Shown one piece after another: positions 52,721 through 62,154 of a stretch of DNA of 62,405 bases. Source of the DNA: Methylococcales bacterium (lineage in GTDB: Bacteria > Pseudomonadota > Gammaproteobacteria > Methylococcales > Methylomonadaceae); assembly GCA_028715725.1 (NCBI GenBank), contig JAQURG010000020.1, positions 1-62,405 of the forward strand, read 5' to 3'. Every line of letters begins with the position of its first letter. The stretch's first letter is position 1. The notes below the pieces were generated by a model. That model worked only from the letters and a program-made list of their open reading frames with translations, did not search any database and was not told where the DNA came from. Made by a program: the position numbers and the translations under genes.

Positions 52721-54382
52721 ATGATCCAAGTACGCACTATTTTATTAATACTACTCATCGCTGTATTGAGTACTATTGCTGTTTTTGTTGCACCCCGCTT
52801 GCAGCAGAAAGCGGGTGTTGCAGCACCTGAGACTGTCTATAACCGCTCAGGCGATAACAGCAGCATTGAAAAGCCCTGTTCCAATGCAAATCCTGACTGG
52901 CGACCAGCGCAAGTTATTGAAGGGGTTACGATTAATGCAGACCCGTCCTGCGAGCCCGATAATCCCTATGATATTGCAACGGCAGTTAAAGGCACGAATA
53001 ATGTGTCAATGGCGACATTGATGCAGACTAGTCTGGCTCAGGATGCGTTAACTTTAACCGACGATCTGGATAAAGACGGCGATCCTGATGTTGTGCACAT
53101 TAAGCTGGAAGTTGCCGAACTCAACGGCGCAAGCCCCGATGGGGAATTTTTAATTAATACCTTTGATATTGCGCCCGGGATTCAGCCGGGGCTTTGGGTC
53201 TATGCGCCGAAATCACGAGGCATGGCGCTTAAAAACTTTAATTCAACGGTAGCTAATCCCTTGTTGCGCGCTCCTTCGCCGGTAATTCGCGTTGAGCAAG
53301 GCGACAAGGTTTATATCACCTTGGAAAACACGCATTATTTACCCCATACCATTCATCTTCATGGTGTGGATCATCCCTGGCTCACCGCTAAAGGCGAAGA
53401 TAACGACGGTATGGAAGAGCATGCGGTTTTTCCTGGAAAAAGCCATACCTATGAAATACAGCCAAGACATGCCGGGACCATGCTTTATCACTGCCATGTG
53501 CAAACCGCACAGCATTTTATGATGGGATTGAGCGGCCTGTTCATTGTCGAAGAAAATCAGCCTGATAACTGGCTGCAAACCTTCAATATCGGCGCCGGGA
53601 AAGTGCGTCACCCATCGGTTGCAGTAAAAAAATCCTACAGCCAGGAATATGATTTACATTATCAGTCCGTCGATAAAAAATTGGCGCAAATCATCCAGAA
53701 TGCGAATGACCCCAGGTTAATTGCGCAACGAATGAGCCGCGACTACAACATGACCGAATCGTATGAAAATTACTTTATGCTGAATGGTCATTCCTTTCCC
53801 TATACTCTGCGCGATGCAATGATTATCGCCGATGAGAATGAAGACATTAAATTGCATGTCGCCAATTTACAACGTTCTTCAGTCGCCCTGCATATCCACG
53901 GGCATAAAGCAACCGTCACGGCCCTGGATGGTGTTGAACAACCTGCAGGAACGCAAGTGACCAGGGATGTTTTTGACGTCGCTCCGGCGCAACGGACTGA
54001 TTTGCTGCTGCAAACAAAAAATAACGGCTTGAACAGTTATGGTCCGGGGTTATGGATGTTTCATGACCATGTTCCAGCGGGGACGACTTCAGACGGTATG
54101 GAGCCGGGCGGTAATATGGCAATACTTGCGTACAAGTCGTTGCTTGACGAGCAAGGGATGCCCAAAATGCACGATGAATTATTCGATCAGGTATTTAATA
54201 AAGATTACTATGCCAAAAAGCAGGCGGTATGGAACGCCGGTGATTTTGCGCCGTTGCTTGGCGATGCCGGATTACTCGCGCCCGATTATTTGCAGATCGT
54301 CATTTTTGGCCTGGCTACGGGTTCAATCATCGGCCTGCTGGTTTTTAGCGTACTCGCCTATAAACGGAAGAAAAGCCTATGA
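52721..54382 (+). CDS. membrane-anchored multicopper oxidase
   Basis: This 553-residue protein has an N-terminal hydrophobic helix and a second helix at the C terminus (residues about 525-545), so it is tethered to the membrane with the catalytic part in the periplasm. Copper motifs are HTIHLHG (residue 209), YHCHVQTAQHFMMG (about 256), HIHGHK (about 391) and MFHDHVPAG (about 446), giving type 1 and type 2/3 ligands. The Cys ligand lies in the second motif, not near the C terminus, the arrangement of two-domain oxidases. It is coupled by ATGA to a cupredoxin gene, a likely electron partner. Confidence 0.87.
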   Translation: MIQVRTILLILLIAVLSTIAVFVAPRLQQKAGVAAPETVYNRSGDNSSIEKPCSNANPDWRPAQVIEGVTINADPSCEPDNPYDIATAVKGTNNVSMATLMQTSLAQDALTLTDDLDKDGDPDVVHIKLEVAELNGASPDGEFLINTFDIAPGIQPGLWVYAPKSRGMALKNFNSTVANPLLRAPSPVIRVEQGDKVYITLENTHYLPHTIHLHGVDHPWLTAKGEDNDGMEEHAVFPGKSHTYEIQPRHAGTMLYHCHVQTAQHFMMGLSGLFIVEENQPDNWLQTFNIGAGKVRHPSVAVKKSYSQEYDLHYQSVDKKLAQIIQNANDPRLIAQRMSRDYNMTESYENYFMLNGHSFPYTLRDAMIIADENEDIKLHVANLQRSSVALHIHGHKATVTALDGVEQPAGTQVTRDVFDVAPAQRTDLLLQTKNNGLNSYGPGLWMFHDHVPAGTTSDGMEPGGNMAILAYKSLLDEQGMPKMHDELFDQVFNKDYYAKKQAVWNAGDFAPLLGDAGLLAPDYLQIVIFGLATGSIIGLLVFSVLAYKRKKSL

Positions 54383-55092
54383 AAGTATTGATAATATTTG
54401 TAATAGGTGTAACGATGATGGGCATAATTGGATCGGCTTCAGCAATGGATCACGGCGATATGTTAATGGATGAAAAAGGCATGATCATGAATGCCAATAG
54501 CGATAATCTGCCCCGCGACTGCCCTAAAATTTCAGAAAACGTGGATATAACCATTCATGCCGGCCACAAACACGCGCTGAAATTCACCGGAAAAATGTTC
54601 GCTTTTGACCAGCAGGAGTGGAACGTCAAACCCTGCGCCAAAGTTAATATCACCTTCATCAATGATGACCAGATACGCCATCAATTGATGATTCATGGCT
54701 TACCGGGCTATTTATATCCCGATGGCATGTTTCATTTGGAACTCTACGGCGAGGGTCAAATGCAGGCGTCCCTGATCGTGCCCAGTCAGAAAAAAACCTA
54801 TCTGGTTCATTGTGAATTGCCGCAGCATATGGAAAAAGGCATGAAAGCACAGCTAAAAGTTGACGGCGGCGATGGGGATTTGCCGAGCATTCCCGGCATC
54901 AGCGAGCCTGTCAGAGCCGATCTTTATGGAGTCGATTGGAATCAGCTCAGTATTGCTATATTGCTGCTCTGTGTGCTGGCCGGTTGCGCCATTCCTTACT
55001 TTGTTATTATTTATGCGCAAGGCGGTAAAAACAAGATTCAAAAAATATTTGAAAAATTAAAGCCCAAGAGGAAGCAGGATTACAATAAATAG
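54379..55092 (+). CDS. membrane-tethered cupredoxin
   Basis: This 237-residue protein has a signal peptide (cleavage near GSASAMD), a cupredoxin domain and a C-terminal membrane helix (about residues 192-212) with a basic cytosolic tail. Type 1 copper ligands are a His in IRHQLMIH, then Cys, His and Met in VHCELPQHMEKGM. The N-terminal Met/His-rich part (MDHGDMLMDEKGMIMN) could bind additional copper. Coupled to the multicopper oxidase, it probably passes electrons or copper in the periplasm. Confidence 0.85.
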   Translation: MKVLIIFVIGVTMMGIIGSASAMDHGDMLMDEKGMIMNANSDNLPRDCPKISENVDITIHAGHKHALKFTGKMFAFDQQEWNVKPCAKVNITFINDDQIRHQLMIHGLPGYLYPDGMFHLELYGEGQMQASLIVPSQKKTYLVHCELPQHMEKGMKAQLKVDGGDGDLPSIPGISEPVRADLYGVDWNQLSIAILLLCVLAGCAIPYFVIIYAQGGKNKIQKIFEKLKPKRKQDYNK

Positions 55093-55220
55093 TTTTTCAG
55101 CTGAATGGCTTTGTATAAGGCGCCACACAAATTATGCGGGTTTGAAATATGAAAAGCCGGGAGTTAGGTCAACCCGTTATTGCGTTGTGCAAGATAAATA
55201 AATAATCAGGAGATAGATTC

Positions 55221-55850
55221 ATGTTTTCAGAATTGGACCGGCCTTATAGAAAGAACTTAGTGTCACACGGACTCATTTATATGGGGGGGGAGGAGCATGA
55301 CATTATTATTAAAAATCTTTCAATAAATGGCGCGCTTGTTGAGTTGCACAGCAAGAACGAGGATATGGATATCAGATATATCTTTAATACCTTGTTGGCT
55401 TCAACCATATTGGATATCTATCTTCCTGAAATGCGTCTGGCCGGTGAAGTTGAGGTGACAAGAGTTGATATGGATGGCGATCATATTTTAATTGCGCTGG
55501 AATTTAAAAATATGACTTATGACGTTGACCAGGATTTAAACAAGCGGAAAGTCTATAGAAAAATTATGCCCGGGGTTGGAAAAATTTTATTGAATGATGA
55601 ATATCGCGAATTTACTGCGGTTAATGTTTCAGTAGAAGGTTTAATGATATGTCTTTCCGAAATATTAACCGTTGAAACAGGAACGATAACCCGGATTGAA
55701 TTTAAGCGGCTGGAGTTGGAAGGTGAGGTAAAAGTGATATGGAGCGATATTATCTCTGATAATCGAACATTGCTGGGGTTGCAGTATGCCCATATGGAAA
55801 ATATGGCGATTAAGGGGATACCCCGCTTTGCCCGGCAACAAATTGCATGA
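55221..55850 (+). CDS. PilZ-domain protein, putative double PilZ
   Basis: This is a 209-residue protein with two PilZ-like halves. The first has RPYRKNL plus IIIKNLSINGALVEL, the second has FTAVNVSVEGLMI. The canonical binding signature R-x-x-x-R and D/N-x-S-x-x-G is recognisable in the first half (N-L-S-I-N-G) and weaker in the second. It is a likely c-di-GMP receptor; two GGDEF loci lie within 15 kb. An eight-G run (55283-55290) lies near codons 21-24. Its 3' end overlaps the convergent hydrolase gene by 41 bases. Confidence 0.82.
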   Translation: MFSELDRPYRKNLVSHGLIYMGGEEHDIIIKNLSINGALVELHSKNEDMDIRYIFNTLLASTILDIYLPEMRLAGEVEVTRVDMDGDHILIALEFKNMTYDVDQDLNKRKVYRKIMPGVGKILLNDEYREFTAVNVSVEGLMICLSEILTVETGTITRIEFKRLELEGEVKVIWSDIISDNRTLLGLQYAHMENMAIKGIPRFARQQIA

Positions 55851-56613
55851 CTTCCTGCCACCAGGATGATTCCGGAATCAGCGGCAGACTATTGTGGCCA
55901 GCCCCTTTAAATGTCCAGAGCCGTTTGCGATAGAGCCGTGAGTTGAAGAGATTCAGGCTGTATTTATTGGGAATAATTTGATCATCTTCAGCTAGTAGAA
56001 TGGCTGTGCTTCCTGAATAATTCTGCAAATTTTTAACGTTATCGAATTCGTCGCGGATCAACCATTTAGCCAGAAAAAACCAGTAATGGTGTTGGGCGAT
56101 ATTGGACAGGCTATCAAACGGCGCGATTAACACAATGCCTTTCACCGGAATCTGCACGGTCTGCACAATACCACTGACAACACCGCTTCCGAGCGATTCT
56201 CCCCAAAGAAAAACAGGAGCGCCAAAGTTGCTCAGGGCCTGTTTTACGGTTTGAACGCCATTCGCAATTAATGCCGACTCAGACGGCGCGCCATTTCTGG
56301 CGCCATAGCCCGGATATTCTGCCAGAATTACCCGATAGCCCAATTTTTCCAATGCTTGCAAATAATAAATCCGGTTTATTGCTGAACCGGCATTGCCATG
56401 AAAAACGATAATCGTGCCTTTGCTGGCGGTTTTAATTGATCCGGATATTAATCCCAGATAATTATCTGTCGATGGCCAGAGCTTCAGGTTTAACTGTTCG
56501 GCCTGTTCCTGTTGCCAGATGAGTGAATGCCTTTCAGGCAAATAGATCATTTTCCTCTGCAATAGGAATATGACAAACAGGAGCAGTAAATAAGGCAGCA
56601 ATATCGAAAGCAT
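55810..56613 (-). CDS. alpha/beta-hydrolase, membrane-anchored
   Basis: This is a serine hydrolase of the ABHD13/BEM46-like type. An N-terminal membrane helix (LLPYLLLLFVIFLL) is followed by VFHGNAGSAINR (oxyanion loop) and WGESLGSGV (nucleophile elbow), with late Asp (LLAEDDQIIP) and His (KGAGHNSLP). The substrate is unknown. The ATG at 56613 starts just before the membrane helix; a TTG at 56688 would overlap ybiB and add 25 residues. Confidence 0.87.
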   Translation of the reverse strand: MLSILLPYLLLLFVIFLLQRKMIYLPERHSLIWQQEQAEQLNLKLWPSTDNYLGLISGSIKTASKGTIIVFHGNAGSAINRIYYLQALEKLGYRVILAEYPGYGARNGAPSESALIANGVQTVKQALSNFGAPVFLWGESLGSGVVSGIVQTVQIPVKGIVLIAPFDSLSNIAQHHYWFFLAKWLIRDEFDNVKNLQNYSGSTAILLAEDDQIIPNKYSLNLFNSRLYRKRLWTFKGAGHNSLPLIPESSWWQEVMQFVAGQSGVSP

Positions 56614-56641
56614 TCTGTTGAAGGTCACGAGTAAATGCCGG

Positions 56642-57667
56642 TCAGGAACCTGCGTATTTTTGCTTGTCTCTGCTTGACCAGTAATCAACCGCCAGTTGCT
56701 GCGCCTGTTGCTGGCTGTCCGCTTTACCTAATAGTTTAAGTGCGACCGCAGCCGTGCCGATGATTGACGCTTCGCCGAACTCATCTTCAATTTTTCCCTG
56801 CCAGACTAATGCCAGTCTCCGGGGATCAAGCTCTTCGGGTTTGATGTGCCGGCGCGCGAATAAAGCCGGCCAGTTTTCGTCTAATAGCTCGCCATTGTGG
56901 ACGCTTTGCACCAGGCATTCCATATCAGGATTGCGCTCGGTTTCACCGCCTTCGCCTTTTAATACCGCTGCATGGGGCTGCTGTAATAAAGCGGCGGCTT
57001 GTTGATGAACCGGTCGATAACCGGGATGGAAAATGCCCTGGATACTGTATTCCGCATTAAAAGGATTCAGTAAGCGCACCAGTGTGTGTACAGGGGAACG
57101 TAAGCCCAATATCGGACGCAGTTCTATAATTTCATGCAGTTTCGGGCAAAAATGCTCCAGCGACAAATAACTGAAACGTTGCTTTTCCAACTGCTGTTTG
57201 GCTTGTTCGACAGAGCCTGCATATTCCAGTCCCAGATATTTCAACATATCCCGGGTATAGAGTCTGCCTGCGCTATGACCGCCCGCGCCATGCATAAAAA
57301 TACGAATGCCGTGTTCTGCCAATAACAGGGCCGACAGCAGAAACCAGGGCAGGTGACGACGTTTTCCGGCATAAGAAGACCAATCCAGATCAACTATCTT
57401 TTTATCATCAATAAGATTGGAGGCTTCTCTGGCTGCCAGAACGAAACCGGCCAGTTCTTCAGGCGTTTCCTCCTTAACCCGCATTAACATTAAAAATGCG
57501 CCTAACTGAACAGGCAGCACTTCGTCAGCCAGAACCATCTTCATGGCCTGATAGGCTTCATCTTGCGTGAGCGGCCGTGAGCCTTTTTTGCCTTTGCCGA
57601 GAATACGAATGTACTGTGCGAACGGATGTTCGGGATGAGGTGTTTGTTCGTGATGAGTGAAAGTCAT
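56642..57667 (-). CDS. ybiB: YbiB/TrpD2-like protein
   Basis: This is a 341-residue homologue of anthranilate phosphoribosyltransferase with the TrpD fold, of the YbiB type that binds nucleic acids instead of making tryptophan. In true TrpD the glycine motif reads GTGGD; here the equivalent region is MHGAGGHSAGR, as in YbiB. An N-terminal helical domain (QYIRILGKGKKGSR, then EAYQAM) is present. It is coupled by ATGA to cyoE. In E. coli YbiB is SOS-regulated; no LexA box was recognised here. Confidence 0.88.
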   Translation of the reverse strand: MTFTHHEQTPHPEHPFAQYIRILGKGKKGSRPLTQDEAYQAMKMVLADEVLPVQLGAFLMLMRVKEETPEELAGFVLAAREASNLIDDKKIVDLDWSSYAGKRRHLPWFLLSALLLAEHGIRIFMHGAGGHSAGRLYTRDMLKYLGLEYAGSVEQAKQQLEKQRFSYLSLEHFCPKLHEIIELRPILGLRSPVHTLVRLLNPFNAEYSIQGIFHPGYRPVHQQAAALLQQPHAAVLKGEGGETERNPDMECLVQSVHNGELLDENWPALFARRHIKPEELDPRRLALVWQGKIEDEFGEASIIGTAAVALKLLGKADSQQQAQQLAVDYWSSRDKQKYAGS

Positions 57668-58551
57668 AAGGTAAATTTAAAATAATGATCGATTAGCAAA
57701 GCCCCAAAGAGACCTGTTATATAAATGATCGAATAAACAAATGTCTTCATGGCAGTTTTATTGTCTTTTTTATGCATCATCAATACCGCATAATAAATAA
57801 AGCCAATATCTAAAAGCACTGCCGCCGCCAGATAAATCAAACCGCTCATGCCGGTTAAATAAGGCAGCAGCGTCACACACATCAACAGGATGGTATAGAG
57901 CAATATTTGCAAACGGGTAAACTCCGGGCCATGAGTAACCGGCAGCATCGGAATGTTCACTTTGGCGTATTCTTCACGTCTGGCGATCGCCAATGCCCAG
58001 AAATGCGGCGGCGTCCAAACAAAAATGATGAGCGTCAGCAGTAATGCATAAGGATGTATTTCTCCGGTCATTGCGCACCAGCCTAACAGCGGCGGCGTAG
58101 CGCCGAAAACGCCGCCGATCACAATATTTTGCGGAGTCGCTCTTTTCAGGTAGAGCGTATAAATAATGGCGTAACCGAATAAAGATAGAAAAGTCAGAAT
58201 AGCGGTTAACGTATTGACCAGAAAAACCAGCAAAAGCATCGAGCCGACGCCTAACACGATTGAGAAAGTAATGACGTTTCCCGTGCTTAATTCACCTGTG
58301 GGCAGGGGACGTTTTTCAGTGCGGTGCATAAGCGCATCCGCTTTCCGGTCAATAAAATGATTCATTGCCGCCGCTGATGATGCAGCCAGAGCAATGCCTG
58401 TCGTACCGTAAACTAAAGGCTCTACAGGAGGCATCCCAGGCACGGCCAGTAACATACCGACGACTGCGGTAAAAAGCATTTCCGCAACAACATTGGGTTT
58501 ACACAGTGTGTAGTAGTTTTTCCAGGACGGCACAGAGGATTTGCTAGGCAT
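57664..58551 (-). CDS. cyoE: protoheme IX farnesyltransferase
   Basis: It converts heme B to heme O in the inner membrane, for heme-copper oxidases. It is a UbiA-family protein of 295 residues with about nine helices. The first Asp-rich motif is MNHFIDRKADALMHRT (near residue 62); the second region has TPPHFWALAIARREEY near 183. It overlaps ybiB by four bases. No oxidase subunit gene is adjacent. Confidence 0.95.
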   Translation of the reverse strand: MPSKSSVPSWKNYYTLCKPNVVAEMLFTAVVGMLLAVPGMPPVEPLVYGTTGIALAASSAAAMNHFIDRKADALMHRTEKRPLPTGELSTGNVITFSIVLGVGSMLLLVFLVNTLTAILTFLSLFGYAIIYTLYLKRATPQNIVIGGVFGATPPLLGWCAMTGEIHPYALLLTLIIFVWTPPHFWALAIARREEYAKVNIPMLPVTHGPEFTRLQILLYTILLMCVTLLPYLTGMSGLIYLAAAVLLDIGFIYYAVLMMHKKDNKTAMKTFVYSIIYITGLFGALLIDHYFKFTL

Positions 58552-58650
58552 TATTTAATAAGTTCCAACTTTTATTTTATTGTATAGAATACCGTGAACT
58601 ATTAATTATTGAAATAGTCCGACGCGCTTACAATCATTAAAGAGGGAGTT

Positions 58651-60003
58651 ATGAATAAACGATTAGTATGTACATTTTTACTATGCCTGCCAGCATTTGG
58701 CAGTAGCGCAGAAACAAAAGCATTTGAACACGTTTTATCGAATGGCCTGAAAGTTCTGGTTAAGGAAGACCATCGATCACCGGTTGTAGTGTCTCAAGTC
58801 TGGTACAAGGTGGGATCCAGTTATGAGCCCGGCGGTGTTACCGGTATTTCACACATGCTGGAACACATGATGTTCAAAGGCACAGACAAACATCCCGCAG
58901 GTGAGTTTTCGCGCATCATTGCGGAAAATGGCGGTGATGAAAATGCCTTTACCGGCCAGGATTATACGGCCTATTTTCAAACCATGGAGGCTTCAAGGCT
59001 GGCCGTCAGTTTTGAACTGGAAGCCGATAGAATGCGCAACTTGCACCTCTTGCCCGAAGAATTAAAGAAGGAACTGCAGGTAGTGACTGAAGAACGCAGA
59101 ATGCGGACTGACGATAATCCACAAGCCAAAATGCATGAACATTTTATAAGTACGGCTTATACCAATAGTCCTTATAAACATCCTGTTATAGGCTGGCCGG
59201 CGGATATCGCCAATTATACCGTTGAAGATCTGCAAGCCTGGTATCAACGCTGGTATGCACCGAATAATGCGACTCTGGTTGTCGTCGGCGATGTTCAGCC
59301 CAAAGCTGTTTTTGACCTGGCGGAAAAATATTTTGGCGCACTCAAACCCAGCGATATTAAGCCTTTAAAACCGCAAACTGAAATCGAACAGCTGGGTGTG
59401 CGGAAAATGACAGTTAAAGTGCCGGCGAAACTGCCCTCTATTTTAATGGGTTATAAAGTGCCTGTGCTGAAAACGGCTGCGAATGAATGGGAAGCCTATG
59501 CGCTGGAAGTATTGGCGGGTGTACTGGACGGCGGCAGCAGCGCCCGGTTAACTTCTGGGTTGGTGCGGGGTAAGCAGATAGCTGTTTCTGCCGGCGCCGG
59601 TTATGGGCTGACTTCAAGAATGTCCAATTTGTTTGAGCTGGAAGCGACGCCGGCAGAAGGAAAAACGGTATCTGATCTGGAAGCCGCATTAAAGAATGAG
59701 GTCAAGAAGCTGCAACAGAACTTGATCAGCAGTGAAGAATTACAGCGTATTAAAGCACAGGTTTTAGCGACCGATATCTACCAGAAGGATTCCAATTTTT
59801 ATCAGGCAATGGAGTTGGGAATACTGGAAACCGTCGGTTTGGGTTGGCAAAAAGCGGATGAATATGTCGCTAAAATCAATCAGGTGACAGCGGAACAGGT
59901 ACGAGATGTAGCGCGCAAATATTTGCTTGAAGATCATTTGAGTATCGCTTACCTGGAGCCGCAAACTATCAATACTACTGCTGAAAAAAAGGGAGTTAAG
60001 TAA
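58651..60003 (+). CDS. M16 zinc peptidase, catalytic subunit
   Basis: This is a 450-residue exported M16B metallopeptidase with a signal peptide (cleavage near GSSAET). The inverted zinc motif HMLEH is at about residue 69 (HxxEH), with the third ligand Glu about 75 residues on in VTEERRMR. It should degrade small peptides in the periplasm together with the next gene product, which lacks the motif. The genes abut (TAATG overlap), as usual for these heterodimers. Confidence 0.93.
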   Translation: MNKRLVCTFLLCLPAFGSSAETKAFEHVLSNGLKVLVKEDHRSPVVVSQVWYKVGSSYEPGGVTGISHMLEHMMFKGTDKHPAGEFSRIIAENGGDENAFTGQDYTAYFQTMEASRLAVSFELEADRMRNLHLLPEELKKELQVVTEERRMRTDDNPQAKMHEHFISTAYTNSPYKHPVIGWPADIANYTVEDLQAWYQRWYAPNNATLVVVGDVQPKAVFDLAEKYFGALKPSDIKPLKPQTEIEQLGVRKMTVKVPAKLPSILMGYKVPVLKTAANEWEAYALEVLAGVLDGGSSARLTSGLVRGKQIAVSAGAGYGLTSRMSNLFELEATPAEGKTVSDLEAALKNEVKKLQQNLISSEELQRIKAQVLATDIYQKDSNFYQAMELGILETVGLGWQKADEYVAKINQVTAEQVRDVARKYLLEDHLSIAYLEPQTINTTAEKKGVK

Positions 60004-61409
60004 TGCATATCCGTTTCTTTAAACATATCGGTTGGGTTAGCGGTAGCGTAACTCAACACTTCAAGACTAAAAGTGCCGGTTTGCAAACCCGCCGCAAGAC
60101 TGTTTATGTGTTAGGCTTTTCTTTATTAATATTCAGCCAATTTACCAGCGCTGCCGCAAAAATTGAACACTGGCAAACGCCGCAAGGCAGCCGGGTTTAT
60201 TATGTGCATACCGAAGGTCTGCCCATGGTGGATATACAGGTTGTTTTTGATGCCGGCAGTGCACGTGACGGCCAGCAGTTCGGCTTGGCGGCCTTGACGG
60301 CCGATTTACTGGATACCGGAGCCGGAAAGTGGAATGCCGATGAAATTGCGCAACGCTTTGAAAGTGTTGGCGCGCAATTCGGCGCAAGCAGTTCAATTGA
60401 TATGGCTACTGTTTCATTACGTACATTGACCGATAAACCCTTATTCGATAAAGCTCTCGAAACAATGCAGGTTATATTGACCAAGCCGACTTTTAACGAA
60501 GCTGACTTTCAACGGGAAAAAAATCGCACTTTGGCAGCTTTAAAGCAGCAGGAAGAATCGCCTGCCGAATTGGCCAGCATCGCCTTTTATAATGCCTTGT
60601 ACGAAAAGCACCCTTATGCCCATTCTTCCACAGGCATGATTAAAACAGTATCCGGTTTCAAGGTTGGAGATCTGCGGAACTTTTATCAGAAATATTATGT
60701 TGCCGCCAATGCGATCATAGTCATTGTCGGTGATCTGTCCAAATCACAAGCCGAACAAACCGCAGAGAAGCTGGTCTCAGAATTGCCTGTCGGTAAAAAG
60801 CCGGAAGATCTGCCGGATGTGGCTATGCCGCTGAAATCGGCACAGCAGCACATCGAGTTTCCGTCAACACAAACCCATGTTTTGGTAGGAATACCGGGCA
60901 CTTACCGCAAAGACCCGGATTATTTTAATCTGTATGTCGGCAATCATATATTGGGCGGTAGCGGCCTAGTTTCCAAGCTTTTTAATGAGGTAAGAGAAAA
61001 ACGGGGATTGGCTTACAGCGCATCCAGCGCCTTTATTCCCATGTTAAAACCGGGCCCGTTTCTGGTCAGCTTACAAACCCGTAACGATCAAACTGCGCAG
61101 GCTGTGCAAGTGCTCAATCAAACTTTGAGTGAATTTATTGCCAAGGGCCCTGCCGAAGCTGAACTTGCCGCTGCGAAGAAAAATATTACCGGCGGCTTTG
61201 CCATGCGTTTTGACACCAATAAAAAACTGGCCAGTTATGTGGCTATGATCGGTTTTTATAACATGCCTCTGGACTATCTGGATACTTTTCAGCAAAAAGT
61301 CGAGCAAGTGACGGCGGCGTCAATAACGGATGCATTTAAACGCCGCGTTAATCCGCAATTGCTGCAAACCATAACCGTCGGCAAGTCAGCAGAGAAAAGT
61401 GCAAAATAA
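60003..61409 (+). CDS. M16 peptidase, non-catalytic partner
   Basis: This 468-residue M16B homologue has an N-terminal signal/anchor region (FSLLIFSQFTSAAA). At the position of HxxEH it has LAALTADLLDTG, so it cannot bind catalytic zinc. The C-terminal GSGLVSKLFNEVREKRGLAYS segment is the conserved substrate-binding Arg-Tyr region. It forms a heterodimer with the upstream peptidase. The end overlaps rsmD by 11 bases. Confidence 0.92.
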   Translation: MHIRFFKHIGWVSGSVTQHFKTKSAGLQTRRKTVYVLGFSLLIFSQFTSAAAKIEHWQTPQGSRVYYVHTEGLPMVDIQVVFDAGSARDGQQFGLAALTADLLDTGAGKWNADEIAQRFESVGAQFGASSSIDMATVSLRTLTDKPLFDKALETMQVILTKPTFNEADFQREKNRTLAALKQQEESPAELASIAFYNALYEKHPYAHSSTGMIKTVSGFKVGDLRNFYQKYYVAANAIIVIVGDLSKSQAEQTAEKLVSELPVGKKPEDLPDVAMPLKSAQQHIEFPSTQTHVLVGIPGTYRKDPDYFNLYVGNHILGGSGLVSKLFNEVREKRGLAYSASSAFIPMLKPGPFLVSLQTRNDQTAQAVQVLNQTLSEFIAKGPAEAELAAAKKNITGGFAMRFDTNKKLASYVAMIGFYNMPLDYLDTFQQKVEQVTAASITDAFKRRVNPQLLQTITVGKSAEKSAK

Positions 61410-61953
61410 ACTTAAGATAATCGGAGGAAACTGGCGCAGTCGATGTGTAACTTTTATCGATGCGCCGGGATTAAGGCCGACGCCTGCAAGAGTGCGCGAA
61501 ACATTATTTAATTGGCTGCGCAATGACATCATCGGCAGTCGTTGCCTGGATTTATATGCCGGCAGCGGCGCTTTGGGCTTTGAAGCGGCTTCCAGAGGCG
61601 CCAAATCAGTCGTTCAGGTTGAAAATAACAGCCTGGCCTACAGGGCATTAAAGGAGAATGCGGTTACGTTGGCCGCCGACCAGATTAAAATCGTTCAATC
61701 GGACGCGTTTCGCTATCTGGCCGGTGTTGCCGAGCCTTTTGATGTGGTGTTCCTCGATCCGCCTTTTGCGAAAGCCATGGCCGTCCAGACCTGTCAGTGG
61801 CTGGAAGAAAAAAGCTGGTTAAGCAAATATGCAAAAATTTACGTTGAAGCGGAAAGTAAACTGAAGCTCGATGGCATGCCTCCTAACTGGCGGTTATTGA
61901 AAAGCAAGGTCGCCGGAGAGGTTGGGTATCATTTGTTTGAGCGGCCGGTCTGA
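61399..61953 (+). CDS. rsmD: 16S rRNA G966 N2-methyltransferase RsmD
   Basis: It methylates G966 of 16S rRNA in the 30S subunit. It has 184 residues: IIGGNWRSR at the start, LRPTPARVRETLFNWL near 28, the SAM motif LDLYAGSGALGFEAASRGA near 52 and the catalytic FLDPPF near 117. The GTG at 61399 overlaps the end of the M16 gene. All core motifs are present. Confidence 0.95.
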   Translation: MQNKLKIIGGNWRSRCVTFIDAPGLRPTPARVRETLFNWLRNDIIGSRCLDLYAGSGALGFEAASRGAKSVVQVENNSLAYRALKENAVTLAADQIKIVQSDAFRYLAGVAEPFDVVFLDPPFAKAMAVQTCQWLEEKSWLSKYAKIYVEAESKLKLDGMPPNWRLLKSKVAGEVGYHLFERPV

Positions 61954-62007
61954 TTTACAGCAATATAGGCCGGAACAAGCCAGGTCGAGCGACAGGATAA
62001 CTCTACC

Positions 62008-62154
62008 CTAAGACTTCCTTATAAAGCGTTTAATCCAATCTGTATAAGCTTGTTCTATACGGATGCTGTAATGCTTCAAGCGAATTTTTGCACTGACTGG
62101 ATCGAGCAGCAACCCAGGCTCTTGGTTAGGTAAATTTTCTAATGGACATTGCAT
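62008..62154 (-). pseudogene. N-terminal fragment of an integron-type integrase
   Basis: This 48-codon reading includes LLLDPVSAKIRLKHYSIRIE and then QAYTDWIKRFI. That pattern is the core-binding domain start of IntI and related tyrosine recombinases, which continue with FHxKRHP. Here the frame runs into KS and a stop immediately after RFI, so the catalytic domain is lost. The bases downstream of the stop (61954-62007) show no continuation. This is a relic of an integron or related recombinase locus. Confidence 0.6.
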
